In this document: piece by piece, positions 1 through 11,588 of the stretch
Layout: the number at the start of each line of letters is the position of its first letter
How positions within the stretch are numbered: position 1 is the stretch's first letter
Translations under genes and position numbers: made by a program
Notes under the pieces: generated by a model
The model's database searches: none
Seen by the model: the letters and a program-made list of their open reading frames with translations, nothing else
What the model was told of the DNA's origin: nothing
Assembly (NCBI RefSeq): GCF_035083965.1
Contig: NC_089729.1
Coordinates: forward strand, 14,620,964-14,684,963
Source of the DNA: Branchiostoma lanceolatum
Taxonomy: Eukaryota; Chordata; Leptocardii; Amphioxiformes; Branchiostomatidae
Reading direction: 5' to 3'
DNA: 64,000 bases

Positions 1-117
1 CAACACGAGGTCCGGCCGGTTTCACAGCGCTTGTAAACTCCTCTGGCGACGCAAGCCCTTTGGTGTCGATGACGGGGGAGGACGATTAAAGTTGGTATTA
101 GGGCCTGGTCATCTTCG

Positions 118-183
118 TCGTACGACGGTCGTACGATGGTCGTACGATGATCGTACGAAAGTCGTACGATGGTCGTACGATGT
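118..183. repeat. 11-bp tandem repeat of the palindrome TCGTACGA
   Basis: The 8-bp palindrome TCGTACGA occurs six times, starting at 118, 129, 140, 151, 162 and 173. The period is exactly 11 bp, with 3-bp variable spacers. Degenerate relatives (GTCGTAC) continue to about 230. Small open frames across this stretch are not genes. Confidence 0.85.
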
Positions 184-2028
184 CAAATTGTTGAGGGAAG
201 TCTTAGGATAGTTGTACAAGTGTCGTACAAAATTCGGTTGTCTTGTTGCCAAAGAGATACATGCCGGTGGTTGGTTTCATGTCACCACCTGCTAGAAAAT
301 CTTACGACATATCAACATCATACTACAACTTACGACACGAATGTGACCAAGCCGTCTATTACGTTCAATGTAGTCCCATACTTGACCGTGGGGCGCCAAC
401 TAAATTAAACTTACTCCGTTCCTAAAAGTCTTTTGGAACGGCCAGATCAAATTCAGAATACAAAGAAGCTAACCGAGCGACAAAATAAGATTCTCTATTA
501 CATGTATAGTTGTAGAACCAAAACATGGCCAAATTGCATATGAATGTGAGGAATGTAACCATAGTTTAATGGAAAATACATATATACACAACCATATGCA
601 TGCTTTCTGTGCTCTATGAAATGCAAGTTGTATTTTTTTTTTTCAATTGAAGATCTGAAAAAGGTCTGTTTGATTTGTACATGTATATTGCATAATAGGA
701 GGAATTGTAAAATAATTGAATTGAACTAGAATGTGAACTTGTTAGATGTATTATTGTAAAAGAGGCACAACTGAAGACGTTGGAATCAGCAATAAGATAT
801 AATTGTGGTGAACGAATATTGTTATACAAATATATTCATGTATATATGTTATACATGTATGTTATACATTAGAAAATGAAATGCTGCATTAGAATTAGCA
901 AGATTTAATTTAGCATCAAAGAACACATGTACAGTGCCGCTCTTTGTGATTGAGAAAATATGGTGTGTACTTTGAATCTATCATCAATAAGGTTTGTAGA
1001 CATGTGTTTAATGTCACGTTCTATATAAACTTTAAAATTGTAAAGCAAAAATGTAAAACAAAATCAAAGGTCAGCTACAAAAGGAAGATGTCACAATTTA
1101 GAAATAGAGAAATGACGAATGTTACGCCATCACTTAGAAATTCAAGAGACAACCATACATAATTGTACTTTGCACACAGGATAGTAACTACAACAAATAA
1201 AGGTTCCAATCAGCTGGATATATCTGTTTTCGCCTTCTTTATCTTTAGCTATGTTTGCATGTCATGTCCTAGATCTATATGAATCGCTGATTAGTTAACC
1301 AATCAATCAATCAATCAATCAATTAATCAACCATTCCTTTGTGGGAATCAATTGAAAGACCCCTTGAAAGTTTATTGCAAGTTCTTGCCAGTATAGTAGG
1401 CTAATTGCAAGTGCATGTCACATGAAAGGAAAGACAGACAATGGTGAACTGTATAGCATGTGATCGGTCTAAATACTAACACTAAATACTAACTTATTTG
1501 GTTCGACTTCTTTTTCTGAGTCAGTCGTACGTGGAAGACGAACGATCCCACCTTTTCTGTAATGTGTGAGTTTTGTGATGTTAAGAGGGGAGTAGTTTTC
1601 TTTTTGTCTGTAAACTTGGAGAAATAAGGATGGAATTTGGTGTCCTCTTTAAGTTGTAAACAGTTTATTTAATATGTTTCTGTCACTATTGAAGTTCAGA
1701 AAAACACATGTAAATTTTTCAAATTGTCCAGGTACAGGTCCGGACCTGTACCCAAACCTCTGTACCGGTACCGGTACCTGTACCTGTACCTGATGTTACG
1801 TTTAGGTACGCAGCACTACTATCCAGTATTTGATTATACTGCTGCTGGGGTCCCTGACACGGGTAGGCAGCAGTCGGCTATACATTCTTCACTCCACACT
1901 ATCAAGCCGCTTTGTTCAGCGGGTCCACGCTGGTGAGGCCGGACACCTTAATGCCTCTCCTTATCTTATTTGATGATATACAGATACAGGTACTTCAAAT
2001 TCTTGTAATGTTTCAACCAATGAATATA
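184..2028. other. Noncoding stretch downstream of ECI1
   Basis: I see no coding exon here. The stretch is AT-rich, with an (AATC)n run at about 1303-1325 and a hAT-MITE fragment at 1650-1818. It should contain the ECI1 3' UTR, because ECI1 is read leftward and its stop codon is at 2029-2031. A minus-strand AATAAA at 1664-1669 lies inside the MITE fragment, so the transcript end is uncertain. Confidence 0.5.
1650..1818 (-). mobile_element. Partial copy of a hAT-like MITE (same family as 35143-35612)
   Basis: This matches the reverse complement of about 35144-35310, including a run rich in GGTACAGGTCCGG and GGTACCGGTACC. It keeps one terminal repeat, GGTACGCAGCACTA, ending at 1818. The sequence left of about 1650 no longer matches the complete copy, so the other end is lost or diverged. 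Confidence 0.7.
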
Positions 2029-4977
2029 TTATCTGCTTTTGTTTTTCAAATTTGTCATGAACTCTTTGAGATTGTTTTGGAAAGAATCCGTCTGAACGAA
2101 TCTGGTGATTTCTTCCACTTCCTTCTCCCTGTTGTGTTGAAAAGTCTGCAGCAGTTTTCTGCGGAGGTTGGACTTGGTTAGGATTCTGGCTGCGTCGGGA
2201 ACCTGCAGCCACTCACGCAGCTCCGACTCTGCTGCAGACAAAACTTCTGCCTCAGGAACAACCTTGATATTGGAAAGACAAAAACGAAAGTAAGAAAATA
2301 GACGAGAAGCATGGAATCACCAAATCCTTTGTTCCTTCCATGCATCCATGCACCCATGCATCCTTCCATCCATCCATCCATCCATCCATCCATCCATCCA
2401 TCCATCCATCCATCCATCCATCCATCCATCCATCCATCCATCCATCCATCCATCCATCCATCCATCCATCCATCCATTAATCCATCCTTCTTTCCTTGCA
2501 TTTTCTTTCTTCAATTCTTCAATTGATTCCATTCTTTTTCCCTTCATTCCCTTCCATATTTACACCATATGTTTCTCCATCCATATTTGTTGTATTTTGC
2601 AAGCAAATGATTTTCTTAGTGATACTAGCAATTGGTATAGTTTTAGTGTGTTATGTTATACCTTATCCACCAGGCCCAGTTGAAGTGCCTCCTCTGGCCT
2701 GTACAGTTTCCCCTGAAGAATAGACAACTCTGCTTGTCTCTGTCCAATGGTGTCTGCAAGTAACTGTTGTATCCATGCTGGGGGGAACAGACCTGCTCTC
2801 AGAGCACTTATACCTGGCAGAAAAAAAGGCAAAATGTAACATTACAGCTTTTCAAAAAATCTCATGGTATTACAGTCTGACATCATCATCAGTCGATGTG
2901 CTTTAGCTAAGACAGGGTTATACCGACCTTATTATGGGGTGATATACCCTTTCGTTGGCTGATACAAGACAGGGATGCACCAGTTCTCAGTCCGGGTGAA
3001 TGATGTAAATCACTGCATGGCTGATACGAGACGGAGGCTCGCCAGGCCTCCATCCGGGTTACTTGTAGTGAATCACCAATTCCAGTGATTTGGACCATAG
3101 CACACCGGGGCATGCCCCTACTCTTTTTCGAAAGGTGTGAGGTTTTTTTTAACGTGCACAGGACTACCATTTAACGTCCTATCCAAGGGACAGTCAGACA
3201 TAATGATTTGAATCATGTGCAAATCTTTGGGTGACCCCTATTTAACTAAAGTACACATTTCCTTGACTGCTTGTGGGGTTTTATTTGTATTTGATACTAC
3301 GTAGTAGTTATTCCAGATACAAAAACTTTATAGCCTATTTACTAAGATCCTTTATATTATAATTTGTAAATTTATTTATTCATTTATAAATCTTAAGGGT
3401 AGTCCCTTCAGTTAACTGAGTAACTGATTTCCAAGAGACTCTGCTTAAAAAGTAATCATTATTATGTATCGTAAAGATTTTTAAAACATTGCTTAACTGA
3501 AGGAAGCCGTACCCCCTCCCCACTCAACAAAAACTTACAGTACTACGTATTCATCAAAAAGGCTGGCACTTTCTTTTAGAAATACTTTTTTTCTTTCTTC
3601 ATTTTTGTGATTTCTTAGAATGATTGATGAAACTTGTCACTCACCAATGGTGTACTTGCCAGCAGCCATGATCCTGTAGTCACAGACCAATGAGAGCAGA
3701 CATCCCCCTGCAGGGGCGTGGCCGGTGATGGTTGCTATGGTGACCAGGTGTGTCTGGTACAGGTTGATGATGAAGGTTTGTAGGGCTCTCCAGAAGGCAG
3801 TGACGTGCTCTGGACTATGGCTCTCACTCTGTAGAAGTTTGACATCAAATTTAACATTTTTCTTAAAATCATTTTGCACTGAAGGGAAACTGGCAAAGCT
3901 TAAGTGATGTAGCCTCCATAGCACTCAGGCTCTCTGGGCCTTTTTTTCTGGCTCATGATGCACCTTTTGTTAATGGCTTATTTTTGTACTGGGTCATTTG
4001 TACAGCCGGTCCATAGAAGTCATCAGCAGAAAGTGTATCATGAGCCAAAAGAAATGCCCAGAGAGCCCGTAAAATACTGTTAGTCTTGACATTGACATTT
4101 TTATTGTAACGTTAGTTCAAAGTTTTCAGGGTCACTTCACTGGAAACTCAAAAACATGCATATGGGGGCATTTATTCTATAACCCCAATGTGCTGCTAGT
4201 ATAATTGTTTAAATGGAAAAGTGAAAGGTACAATTTCATTTTGTCGCAATTTGAAACTGAATTGAAATCAATGTTACATTATTCTAAGGATTTGACAACA
4301 TGGACGTCTAATGTCAATTTTTGCTTACATTACATTAGTGTTGCACCTGATAGCACTATACAAAGGATTGTTCACTAAAAAGTAAGAACAATTGCCATTA
4401 CCTATATACTAGTAATACAAGTAAAATTACTTGTACATATATAAAATAAAGTGATACTATGAAGATAGCTGTTATTATGGAACCTGTCATTCAACCGGAG
4501 TTCCTACCTGGCAGACTCTGCTCTGCTCTGCTCTGCTCTACTCTACTCTACTTGTCTTCTTTTATGTCTCAACAGCAATTCCTCACTGATACACTTTTCT
4601 ACGGTACGATTACGCATGCAAATTTAATAGCACCGTTACAAGTAGTGGGGAGGGGGGCTACATACCAGAGTCAGTTCGCCCATGTCGATACCAGCACTGA
4701 AGATCCCCGGTAGGGAAGACGTTAGGATCATCCCACGACACGAGTGATCATCTTCCAGTTTCTCCAGAAGGATGGTAAACTCTGTCAGGAATTCTAAATT
4801 CAGTCCGTTCGCTGGCGGTCGCTGCATGCGTACGATGGCAAAGTCGCCGTCAGAGTTTTTCGTCGTCTGCAAGAAACTATTCGTACGACGGCTACACAAC
4901 GATCGTTTCCCCGTATTTAAGAGGGAGGGAAAAACAAACAAACGCTTAGAAAACGTCGCAGACTGTCTTAGGAACAT
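2029..4977 (-). CDS. ECI1: Enoyl-CoA delta isomerase 1, mitochondrial (four coding exons)
   Basis: The exons are 4977-4666, 3828-3645, 2813-2662 and 2262-2029. Phases join cleanly across GT-AG introns, giving 293 residues against about 300 in mammals. The enzyme moves cis/trans-3 double bonds to trans-2 during mitochondrial beta-oxidation of unsaturated fatty acids. The chosen ATG (4977) begins [14 protein letters not shown], an arginine/serine-rich, acid-free leader like a mitochondrial presequence; an upstream in-frame ATG at 5148 is less likely. The crotonase core shows [13 protein letters not shown], an FSAGID oxyanion-hole segment (residues 93-98) and APAGGCL (142-148). The C-terminal helices fit ECI1. 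One oddity: where the family has G-L-N-E-T-Q-L-G, with the catalytic glutamate, exon 3 reads G-I-S-A-L-R-A-G, putting alanine at about residue 169. No peroxisomal C-terminal tripeptide is seen. Family assignment is strong; activity is uncertain. Confidence 0.92.
2365..2477. repeat. (CCAT)n tetranucleotide microsatellite in ECI1 intron 3
   Basis: About 28 near-perfect tandem copies of CCAT lie between ECI1 exons 4 and 3. Because the unit is 4 bp, all frames stay open, giving false IHPS and MDGW repeat proteins on the two strands. Confidence 0.97.
2935..3180. repeat. Dispersed repeat with two internal ~62-bp units (ECI1 intron 2)
   Basis: Two related units begin at about 2957 and 3019; both start GGCTGATAC(A/G)AGAC. 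The right part (CCCCTACTCTTTTTCGAAA followed by an AACGT motif) matches the reverse complement of 54890-54960, so it belongs to an interspersed family. No protein is supported. Confidence 0.6.
3926..4070. mobile_element. Short MITE-like element with ~40-bp inverted ends
   Basis: The left arm, with GGCTCTCTGGGC and then GGCTCATGATGCAC, is mirrored by the right arm, with GTATCATGAGCC and then GCCCAGAGAGCC. About 60 bp separate the arms. It lies in ECI1 intron 1, and no target-site duplication is clear. Confidence 0.65.
4515..4552. repeat. (CTCTG)n/(CTCTA)n pentanucleotide run
   Basis: Tandem CTCTG units change to CTCTA units in ECI1 intron 1. This is a simple sequence repeat. Confidence 0.85.
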
Positions 4978-5149
4978 CGTGATTGATTTTTGTTTCGTTT
5001 GAGAGATGTTGAAGACGTTATAGTTTAGTTTTGTAGAGATTTTCGAGATCACCGAAAAAACAACATCAGGGCGCCGCCATGTTTTTGCTCGTTCCCAGGT
5101 TGCAGCGTCATAATCTCGTTCGCAGGGATAGGGAACATAAAAATGCACC

Positions 5150-5720
5150 TGTTCATATTTAATAGATCGTATGATTATGGTTGATGAAAAGGATTATACA
5201 AATTTCTCGATGCTCATGACGTAATATGATAAATTCAGAAATATACCCTCACATTGCGATACATTCAACATGGGTTGAATTTTATTATGCTGCTTTTCAG
5301 ATCATATTTATTGCTTTCTTTGTGATCTTGAATTACCAAAAATCTAAACAGCTGATTGCGCTTCAAAGAAAAAAGGCATACCTTGTAAAAATCTAGTAGA
5401 AGATGGAAAGGCATGAAATGATTCTTTTACAAATGACAAATGAGTCAATGGTACTTGAATGAACATGTTCATAAAAAAATTCTTTAGTGCTATGAAGTTT
5501 GAATCTTTGATATCTTTGATACAGGATACAAAAAATTGGCTTCATTTTCATAAGCACAAAAATCTATACATTGCCATAATCACACAGTGAACACTCACTT
5601 TCCAGTTTATTGTAACACGAAAATACAAACTCTAATGCTGCAAACATGTCAATGCTTTAGAATTCCCTCAAACAACAGTAAGTATAAAATATAACGTTAT
5701 ATTGAATGAATACATCATCA
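5150..5720. other. Intergenic gap between ECI1 and ZDHHC4
   Basis: This AT-rich noncoding stretch lies between the ECI1 start and the ZDHHC4 stop; both genes read leftward. Minus-strand AATAAA motifs (TTTATT on the plus strand) near 5279 and 5307 could end the ZDHHC4 transcript. I see no recognisable ECI1 promoter element. Confidence 0.4.
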
Positions 5721-8700
5721 TCATCTTTTGCTTACAAGTGGCCAGAGGACTTCAAAAACATTGTGAAAGTATCCTCTATGGTATGGATTCCATCTACCAC
5801 GTTTACATTTTACAGCAAATTTCATCTTTCTCTTGCTATCTTCTTCTACTTGTTGTTTTTTTTGTTTTGTCTTATCTTGTTTCCCTCTTCCTTTTATGTA
5901 AGTGTTTTTGTCTTGTTGTTTTTGTTTTTGTTGTTGTTGTTGTGAAGCAGGTCTCTTGTAGAGTTCGTTGGTGGTTACGTTGTTGACTGTGAGGTAGAGA
6001 TGGTAAAGGGTGAAGCCCACGAGTAGTATAGTGAGGAGACTAAGTGAAATCAGGAGGAAGATCATCCTTGGATGCTGCATGAACAGGTACTGTATAAGGA
6101 GAAACACAAAAAAATATCTATCTTTAAAATGTCTTTGTTGAGTTTTCAAGTAAAACAATTAAAGCAAATACAATCTACAAAACTGGTTGAATTAAAAAGA
6201 TAGAAAGATATTTATTCAGCAATCTAAAAGTCACAGTTGAAGATAAAAACAAAACAAAACAATAATTTGTCATAAATTAGATAGATAAACTGGCTTTTAG
6301 GTCAAAACATTTTGAATCAATAACAATTCACGACATTGTACAGTAGTTATAAACTGGCAGGAATATATTAGAAGAAAAAAAGTTTTTTTCTGTAGAATAT
6401 TTCATAGAGTGAGAAAAATGGAAGTGTCATTCAACAATTGCTTTCTGAAATCACCTCACCTGACACAAAGTGCGGAGGTCCATGGGCTGAGGTCTGCCAT
6501 AGCGGTCTACATAATGGGCAGACCACAGCTTGTTGGCTTCCACTATCTGCAGCGCCACCTGGCAGGTTGCAAAGGAAATGTAGCCACACAAGCAGCACAG
6601 ACTGACCAGGAAGCCCAGGAACAGGCGATGGTTCAGCCCACCAATACAGCAGTTCACCCATAGGCAATGGTGGTCAAACCGGTACACACAGTGGTTGCAA
6701 AATGCTGTAGGAAAAACAAAGAGGAAAAAATGCAAAGAGCTCAAGTGAAAAACAACTATGAAAGGTTGTAGGTAGGATCCTACACACAACAATGTTGGAA
6801 AAGTGAAGTTATTGTCAAACTTCTTGCATCTTTAAAGGCATCCAGAGCATTTTATGAGTCTTGAAACTTGAATAAAAAACTCGGATTTCTAGTCATTCCT
6901 ACACATAGTAAGTTTTAATAACACTATACCATTACATATCTACATTAAAGGAGCAAAGATATGATGTTGTTGTGTGGTGAGAACTGATAAAAAAATCCAA
7001 GCCCTAATAGACTGATCCTGACTGTCCATCACAATTAGTGGTTCGACCAATGGGAAAGTGACTGCATGTCCGTCAAATATTTTCATTTTTATGTTTTATT
7101 TGCATTTCTACGTTTTGACGGAGGTGGGCGGGGCTATGGTATCTGTCTATTTACACTAGGCGCGTGAAACTAAAAGATCACCATGTAGCTTATTTTTTGT
7201 GCCGCTTTTGAGCACTTTTGATACGAAATCCGCACGCAAATGTGGTCAACAGTGGCATTAAATGTCAATTTCATAAAGATTACAACAACTAGAATATTTT
7301 TAGTCTTTAAGCCTCATAAAATGCTCTGGGTGCCTTTAATCCTAGAAATAAGCAGATACATACTTCTTATCAAAAAGTGACAACAGCTTTGTTTGTTCTA
7401 CTTTCATGATGATTTTTATCAATAAAGACTTAATGAATACTATTCACAACTTTGCATCTATAGTGTGCATTGCTCATGTTTTAAGGATTATCTCACATAT
7501 TCAACTAGAAATGCAACAATCTGTAGCTTTAAAAACATATATGATCTTCGAATATGATTATTTTCCAAACAATCATTGAAAAGGTATATAAAGTATTACT
7601 TCAAAACTTACCACAATGTTTGGATCTTGCTGGCTTCTCGAACTGACACGTTCGACATTGTTCATCTTGTCTGTACAGCCGTCCATCAAACTCGTACAAC
7701 TTGAAATGTTTGTCCACATTTCCTTTCGTGATCACCCCTGGATCTCCCATACTTAGAGTACAGAACAGCACAGCGTTAACACACAGGATGTAGAGTGGTA
7801 GTTTCTGGTAGAGGGGGAGGGCAGGGGCTTCGTATAGGGCAGCATAGTGTAACACATCAAGCTGGAAAGTGGAGAAGCCTGCCATAACCAGAATGGCATA
7901 CAGGCATTGGAACAGCGGGTTCCTAAAAAGAAAAGGAGAAATAAGTTAAAAGTAAGTACTACATCATTTAGAACGTATTCTCATGTTCTCATAGGCAATG
8001 TGAATCATATTAAAGATATTTGGCTTTGTGTTGATTATACAACCAATTATCTCCTCAATCAGCAAATCAATAACTTGTTTATTGATAAGATGTTATTGTC
8101 TTCGAATTCAGTAAAAAAAAAAGGAGGTCTGAAAATGTTTCTTGAATCACTAGGATTCGTACCAACTTAAAAACTTAAACTTTAAAGTAAATCATGTGTG
8201 CGTAGAGCGTTTAAGGCTGGCAGGGCAATTTCCAAGTTAAATAAAGACCCATTCATTCATATAGAAAACTGTACCTTGTATAAGCTGCATATTGCCACAG
8301 TTTCTCAACCTGTCTTCTCAATAGAGAGGGTAGGCAGTGGTGAAAACACCAGTAGCTTCCCTAAGAAACACAACAACAGCAAAAATATTAAAACAATTGA
8401 AATATTAATATTTAGTCCCTTAATCAGACTTTTCAACCCTTGTTTCTCAATGTAATGTTGGATTTCATTAATTTGGACGGATACTTATGCATTATTATGT
8501 ACGACAAGAGTAGTGGTGCGGATCGGTCCGGCCGGACCGGTTCCGGACTTGTAAAACGTTTAGGTTCAAGTCCAAAAAAACCTAAACGTCTGGAAACAAG
8601 TCCGGACTTGAAAAAAAAATTCTCTCACTCATACACTCCTTTTTGTTTTAAACCATCTTAAACCTTCCTTAAATTGTGAAATTTGCACTAGAAAAATATT

Positions 8701-9113
8701 AAAACATTGCTGTTTATGTGTTTATAACTGAACTTTTGTGTTAATTACTGACTGTATATAATTCCGTATATATAGTTTTCAAATTACGTGTAAAATATCT
8801 GCCAATATGCAATTTTACATGTAACACGAAAAAATATTCCAAAATTATTGCTCAGGTCCGGACTTTCAAGTCCGGACCTGAACTTAAACTCGGGTTTAGA
8901 TCCACACCACTAGACAAGAGCATTCAGTTTTCGTAACATTCTTGATAGCTTTCAAGAGCATTTGATTGTGAGGAAATGCCTTACCCTAATGATTGTCTTC
9001 CTCAGCTTGCCGACATACCCCCTCCTGTGAAATGAATTGTCCCCGAACCAGAGCACATATGTGATGACGATGAACGCACTCAGGTACAGGGTTGACAGGA
9101 GCAGGAAGTCCAT
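5721..9113 (-). CDS. ZDHHC4: DHHC-type palmitoyltransferase 4 (five coding exons)
   Basis: The exons are 9113-8985, 8360-8275, 7922-7612, 6704-6460 and 6089-5721. All phases join, giving 379 residues against 344 in human. The enzyme attaches palmitate to cysteines at the ER/Golgi membrane. The start [14 protein letters not shown], with a membrane helix at about residues 3-22, matches vertebrate ZDHHC4. The zinc-finger core runs from CRTC (residue 161) through KPARSKHC (168-175), split by intron 3, to the active-site DHHC at 186-189. NCCIG, further hydrophobic helices and a TTNE signature (296-299) follow. Exon 2 is only 86 bp and was placed by phase and similarity to the human TRN segment. 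The C-terminal tail carries a lysine/glutamine-rich insertion (about residues 304-335) encoded by a TTG/TTT-rich low-complexity tract, which accounts for most of the extra length. Its start faces delphilin, as in vertebrates. Confidence 0.93.
7010..7165. repeat. Dispersed repeat, copy A (partner at 58829-59015)
   Basis: It shares GATCCTGACT, then TCACAATTAG, a TTC(A/G)ACCAATG segment, GTGACTGCA and GTC(C/T)GTCAAATAT with 58829-59015 in the same order and orientation. It sits in ZDHHC4 intron 3. Boundaries are approximate. Confidence 0.6.
8511..8912. mobile_element. Complete hAT-like MITE with 8-bp target duplication
   Basis: The ends are TAGTGGTGCGGATC and its near-perfect inverse GATCCACACCACTA. 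Both sides are flanked by the identical 8-mer GACAAGAG (8503-8510 and 8913-8920). A TAGNG terminus plus an 8-bp duplication is the hAT signature. The interior has palindromic CCGGAC motifs and no transposase frame. It lies in ZDHHC4 intron 1. Confidence 0.92.
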
Positions 9114-9250
9114 TGTGCCTGCGGTCTCCAAATCTGAGTTCAATACACACAATTCTGTATCTGTATCTATATAGCCGGTACAACCGCCATTTGGTGTAAC
9201 ACACCAGCTTACAATTGCATGTAAGTCTGTATGAGGAAGAAAAATGACTG

Positions 9251-9420
9251 TCTCTGTAGCTCAACTGATAGCATCCTCACAGTTGTGCTGCTCGTTCCAA
9301 TTAGTTGAAATCTAGGAGACCCTGAGCTTCGAATCTGAGGAAGAGCATCCTCGTTGGAGCTGATTTGATGTCTCTCTGAAGGGAAGAATGGGGGACGGTC
9401 ACTTTATAACCTGGTAATAC
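9251..9420 (+). mobile_element. tRNA-like SINE candidate
   Basis: An A-box-like TAGCTCAACTGATAGCA is followed about 60 bp later by a B-box-like GCTTCGAATCTGAGG, then a non-tRNA tail. This spacing fits a tRNA-derived SINE head. It lies just upstream of the ZDHHC4 start. Confidence 0.5.
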
Positions 9421-9548
9421 AACAGCCTTATTACTCAGATGGGTACCTATATACACTCAGTAGTAACTTGGTTAATTTAATTACATTGTTGGTTTGGTTA
9501 TTTTCCATATCACGTAAACTGCCTTTAGGTGTAACACATCGGTTTTCT

Positions 9549-9598
9549 ATATGTATGTGTATGTGTATGTGTATGTGTAATGTGTATGTGTATGTGTA
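9549..9598. repeat. (TATGTG)n microsatellite
   Basis: Tandem GTATGT/GTATGTGT hexamer units with one interruption. Confidence 0.85.
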
Positions 9599-9614
9599 AA
9601 TGTACTGTTAGCTG

Positions 9615-9745
9615 CATAAGAACCTCTGGCTTTATGTCCCATCAAAGAGAACGTCCCTAACCAAGGCTAGGTACTCATTTTCACCTGCAGTGGGTCAATT
9701 GAGGAAATAGGTGTAAAGTGCCTTTCCCAAGGGCACAACATTCCC
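9615..9745. repeat. Dispersed repeat shared with 54780-54880
   Basis: ACGTCCCTAACC, then GCTAGGTACTCATTTT, then TAGGTGTA(A/T)AGTGCCTTTCC and GGGCACAACAT recur in reverse complement near 54780-54880. This is an interspersed noncoding family, probably part of a longer SINE or MITE. Confidence 0.65.
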
Positions 9746-9853
9746 AGGGTCTGCTAGGGATTCAAACTAGAACCTTTCATTATACGTCAGCGACTTTTAA
9801 CCCTAAAGATCACATTTGTTTAAGTATGTGTAATGATACTCTCACCTCTCAAA

Positions 9854-9873
9854 TAAACGTACCGGTACGTTTA
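9854..9873. other. 20-bp perfect palindrome
   Basis: TAAACGTACCGGTACGTTTA reads the same on both strands. Related GGTACGTT motifs follow at about 9898 and 9919. It could be a binding site or the remnant of a repeat; nothing in the context decides. Confidence 0.6.
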
Positions 9874-11360
9874 ATTTTTTTCGCCTATAGTTCCACCCGG
9901 TACGTTCTTATTCTAGACGGTACGTTTATTATTTTTTGAAAAATTGAGGCTTTGCAAACCAGGAATCTCTCTAAAATCGTAAGTTAAGGTTTATCTGCAC
10001 ATATTTCCCCGGTATTTTTGCTCGTAATTCGCTATTTTTCGGCCTACCGGCGTTGATTTTCTCGCCGCTTTGACGGCCTTGTGAAAAGTATCCTGGCGGC
10101 ACTCGTAACATATCGGTCGATATCGCTATGAGTCTATGACGCTACAAAGTAAACCGGAAAAAAAGACGCGACATTGACATTTTAAAATACAATTTTCATA
10201 CAAATAACTTTGATAGTCTCTGTTTATATCGTAAACCAAAGCACGCTGATCAAAAACGTGTGGAGTAGGGTGCACGCCTGCAGGGTAATAATAATTTCCT
10301 GACCACTATATCCGTAGTATCGGCAGCGCGGCGGAAGAATTATTTGTTCGCAGAAGACATGTAACACGTTAAAACAACAATCATAACTTAACTTCCCTTG
10401 TAATATGTGTTTTGAGGCCACAAAATCTCTAAAACGGCAGAAATATGTCCGATATGATTCGGTAAACAACAGCGCGAAATCGCGAAACATGGCCGCCACT
10501 CTCAGGCATGGCGACAGTAAAACTAGCAGCATATTGCGTAGTGCGGATACCGATCTTTAAAATGATACCGTAAACGCATGGAAATATTATATTTTTTGGG
10601 CAACGATAGACACACAAGGCCATATTTATTTTCAGAGGGTTCATTTTTTTAAATAATCGTAAGATTTTCCCAATTTAGGCGGTTCATCGTGGGTATCTAG
10701 TGTCAACACGTAATGGGTAACTTCTTAGTATGTGCGGTCTGTGACGTTGAGCTACTTTTACAGTCGATCTCTGTTCAATATTGTGGGATTTACCGCGGGA
10801 ACTCGAAATCCGAGCGTCTCACTTTGTTTTCGACGCTATGGAGCAAAAGTTTATAGCCATATTTCTTTTGTGGAAGGACTGTGTTCATATTTGTGTTTTT
10901 TTGTGGTTGATGTCTTTAGAAAATATGATCAGGTACATTTAACTTAAGTACTCTGATGATTTTTGTTATATGTCACTGATTGTCAGTCATAATAAAATGA
11001 TATAACAATTTTCTTTGATCACTTGCTTCAAGTTCCAAGTAGAAAAAGCATGTATCATGTACATTTTCACTTGTTGAATTTGAAAGCACCGTGGCCCCCG
11101 GTTAGGGGTCATAGCGGGGAACCTATGCCCAATTTTTCAATATTACTATTATATTTTACGAAGAGGCGAGGAAGATCATCATGATTTGAACAAGCTATGG
11201 ACAGTTATTCTGTTCAATATCTATATACTTAATAGGTATGGCATAATTGACTAAATATAAGTTACCTACCTGCTTATTATCTTATTTCCCTCTGACAGTG
11301 ACAGTTGTACATGTATGGACACAGTTTACCTAGCCTCGACTGTCGATTTTTGAAATTTTC

Positions 11361-11452
11361 CGGGGGGTACTTTTATTCCAGGGGGTATTTATATTACATT
11401 TTGAAGATTTGTCCGGGGGGTACTTCTATTCCAGGGGGTACTTCTATTTGAG
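11361..11452. repeat. Local tandem motif: CCGGGGGGTACTT...CCAGGGGGTA
   Basis: Two copies of a ~50-bp unit are present. Each contains CCGGGGGGTACTT(T/C)TATTCCA followed by GGGGGTA. Confidence 0.6.
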
Positions 11453-11528
11453 AGGTTAGAGTACTGGATGATAATAACTTACATAGCATACTCACTGTAG
11501 AGTAGAGTATACTTAACTTAGTTGGTTG

Positions 11529-11588
11529 GTTACATGTTACCCAACACCTACAAAGAGGCCATGTTTTCAAACCAAACAAACCATGGGT
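11529..11588. repeat. Inverted repeat arm, partner at 14971-15024
   Basis: ACATGTTACCC, CCTACAAAGAGGCC and TGTTTTCAAACCAAACAAAC are nearly identical to the reverse complement of 14971-15024. The arms lie 3.4 kb apart in opposite orientation. They may be two copies of one small interspersed repeat or the outer ends of a larger decayed element. Confidence 0.65.

Noticed and set aside
118-183. CRISPR-like array
   Set aside because: The units are 11 bp with 3-bp spacers in an animal genome; this is a simple tandem repeat.
2178-2683. Long MDGW / HPSI repeat proteins on both strands
   Set aside because: They are translations of the (CCAT)n microsatellite in an ECI1 intron.
10224-10644. 102- and 71-codon minus frames in a CpG-richer block
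   Set aside because: No domain, no splice pattern and no recognisable homologue.
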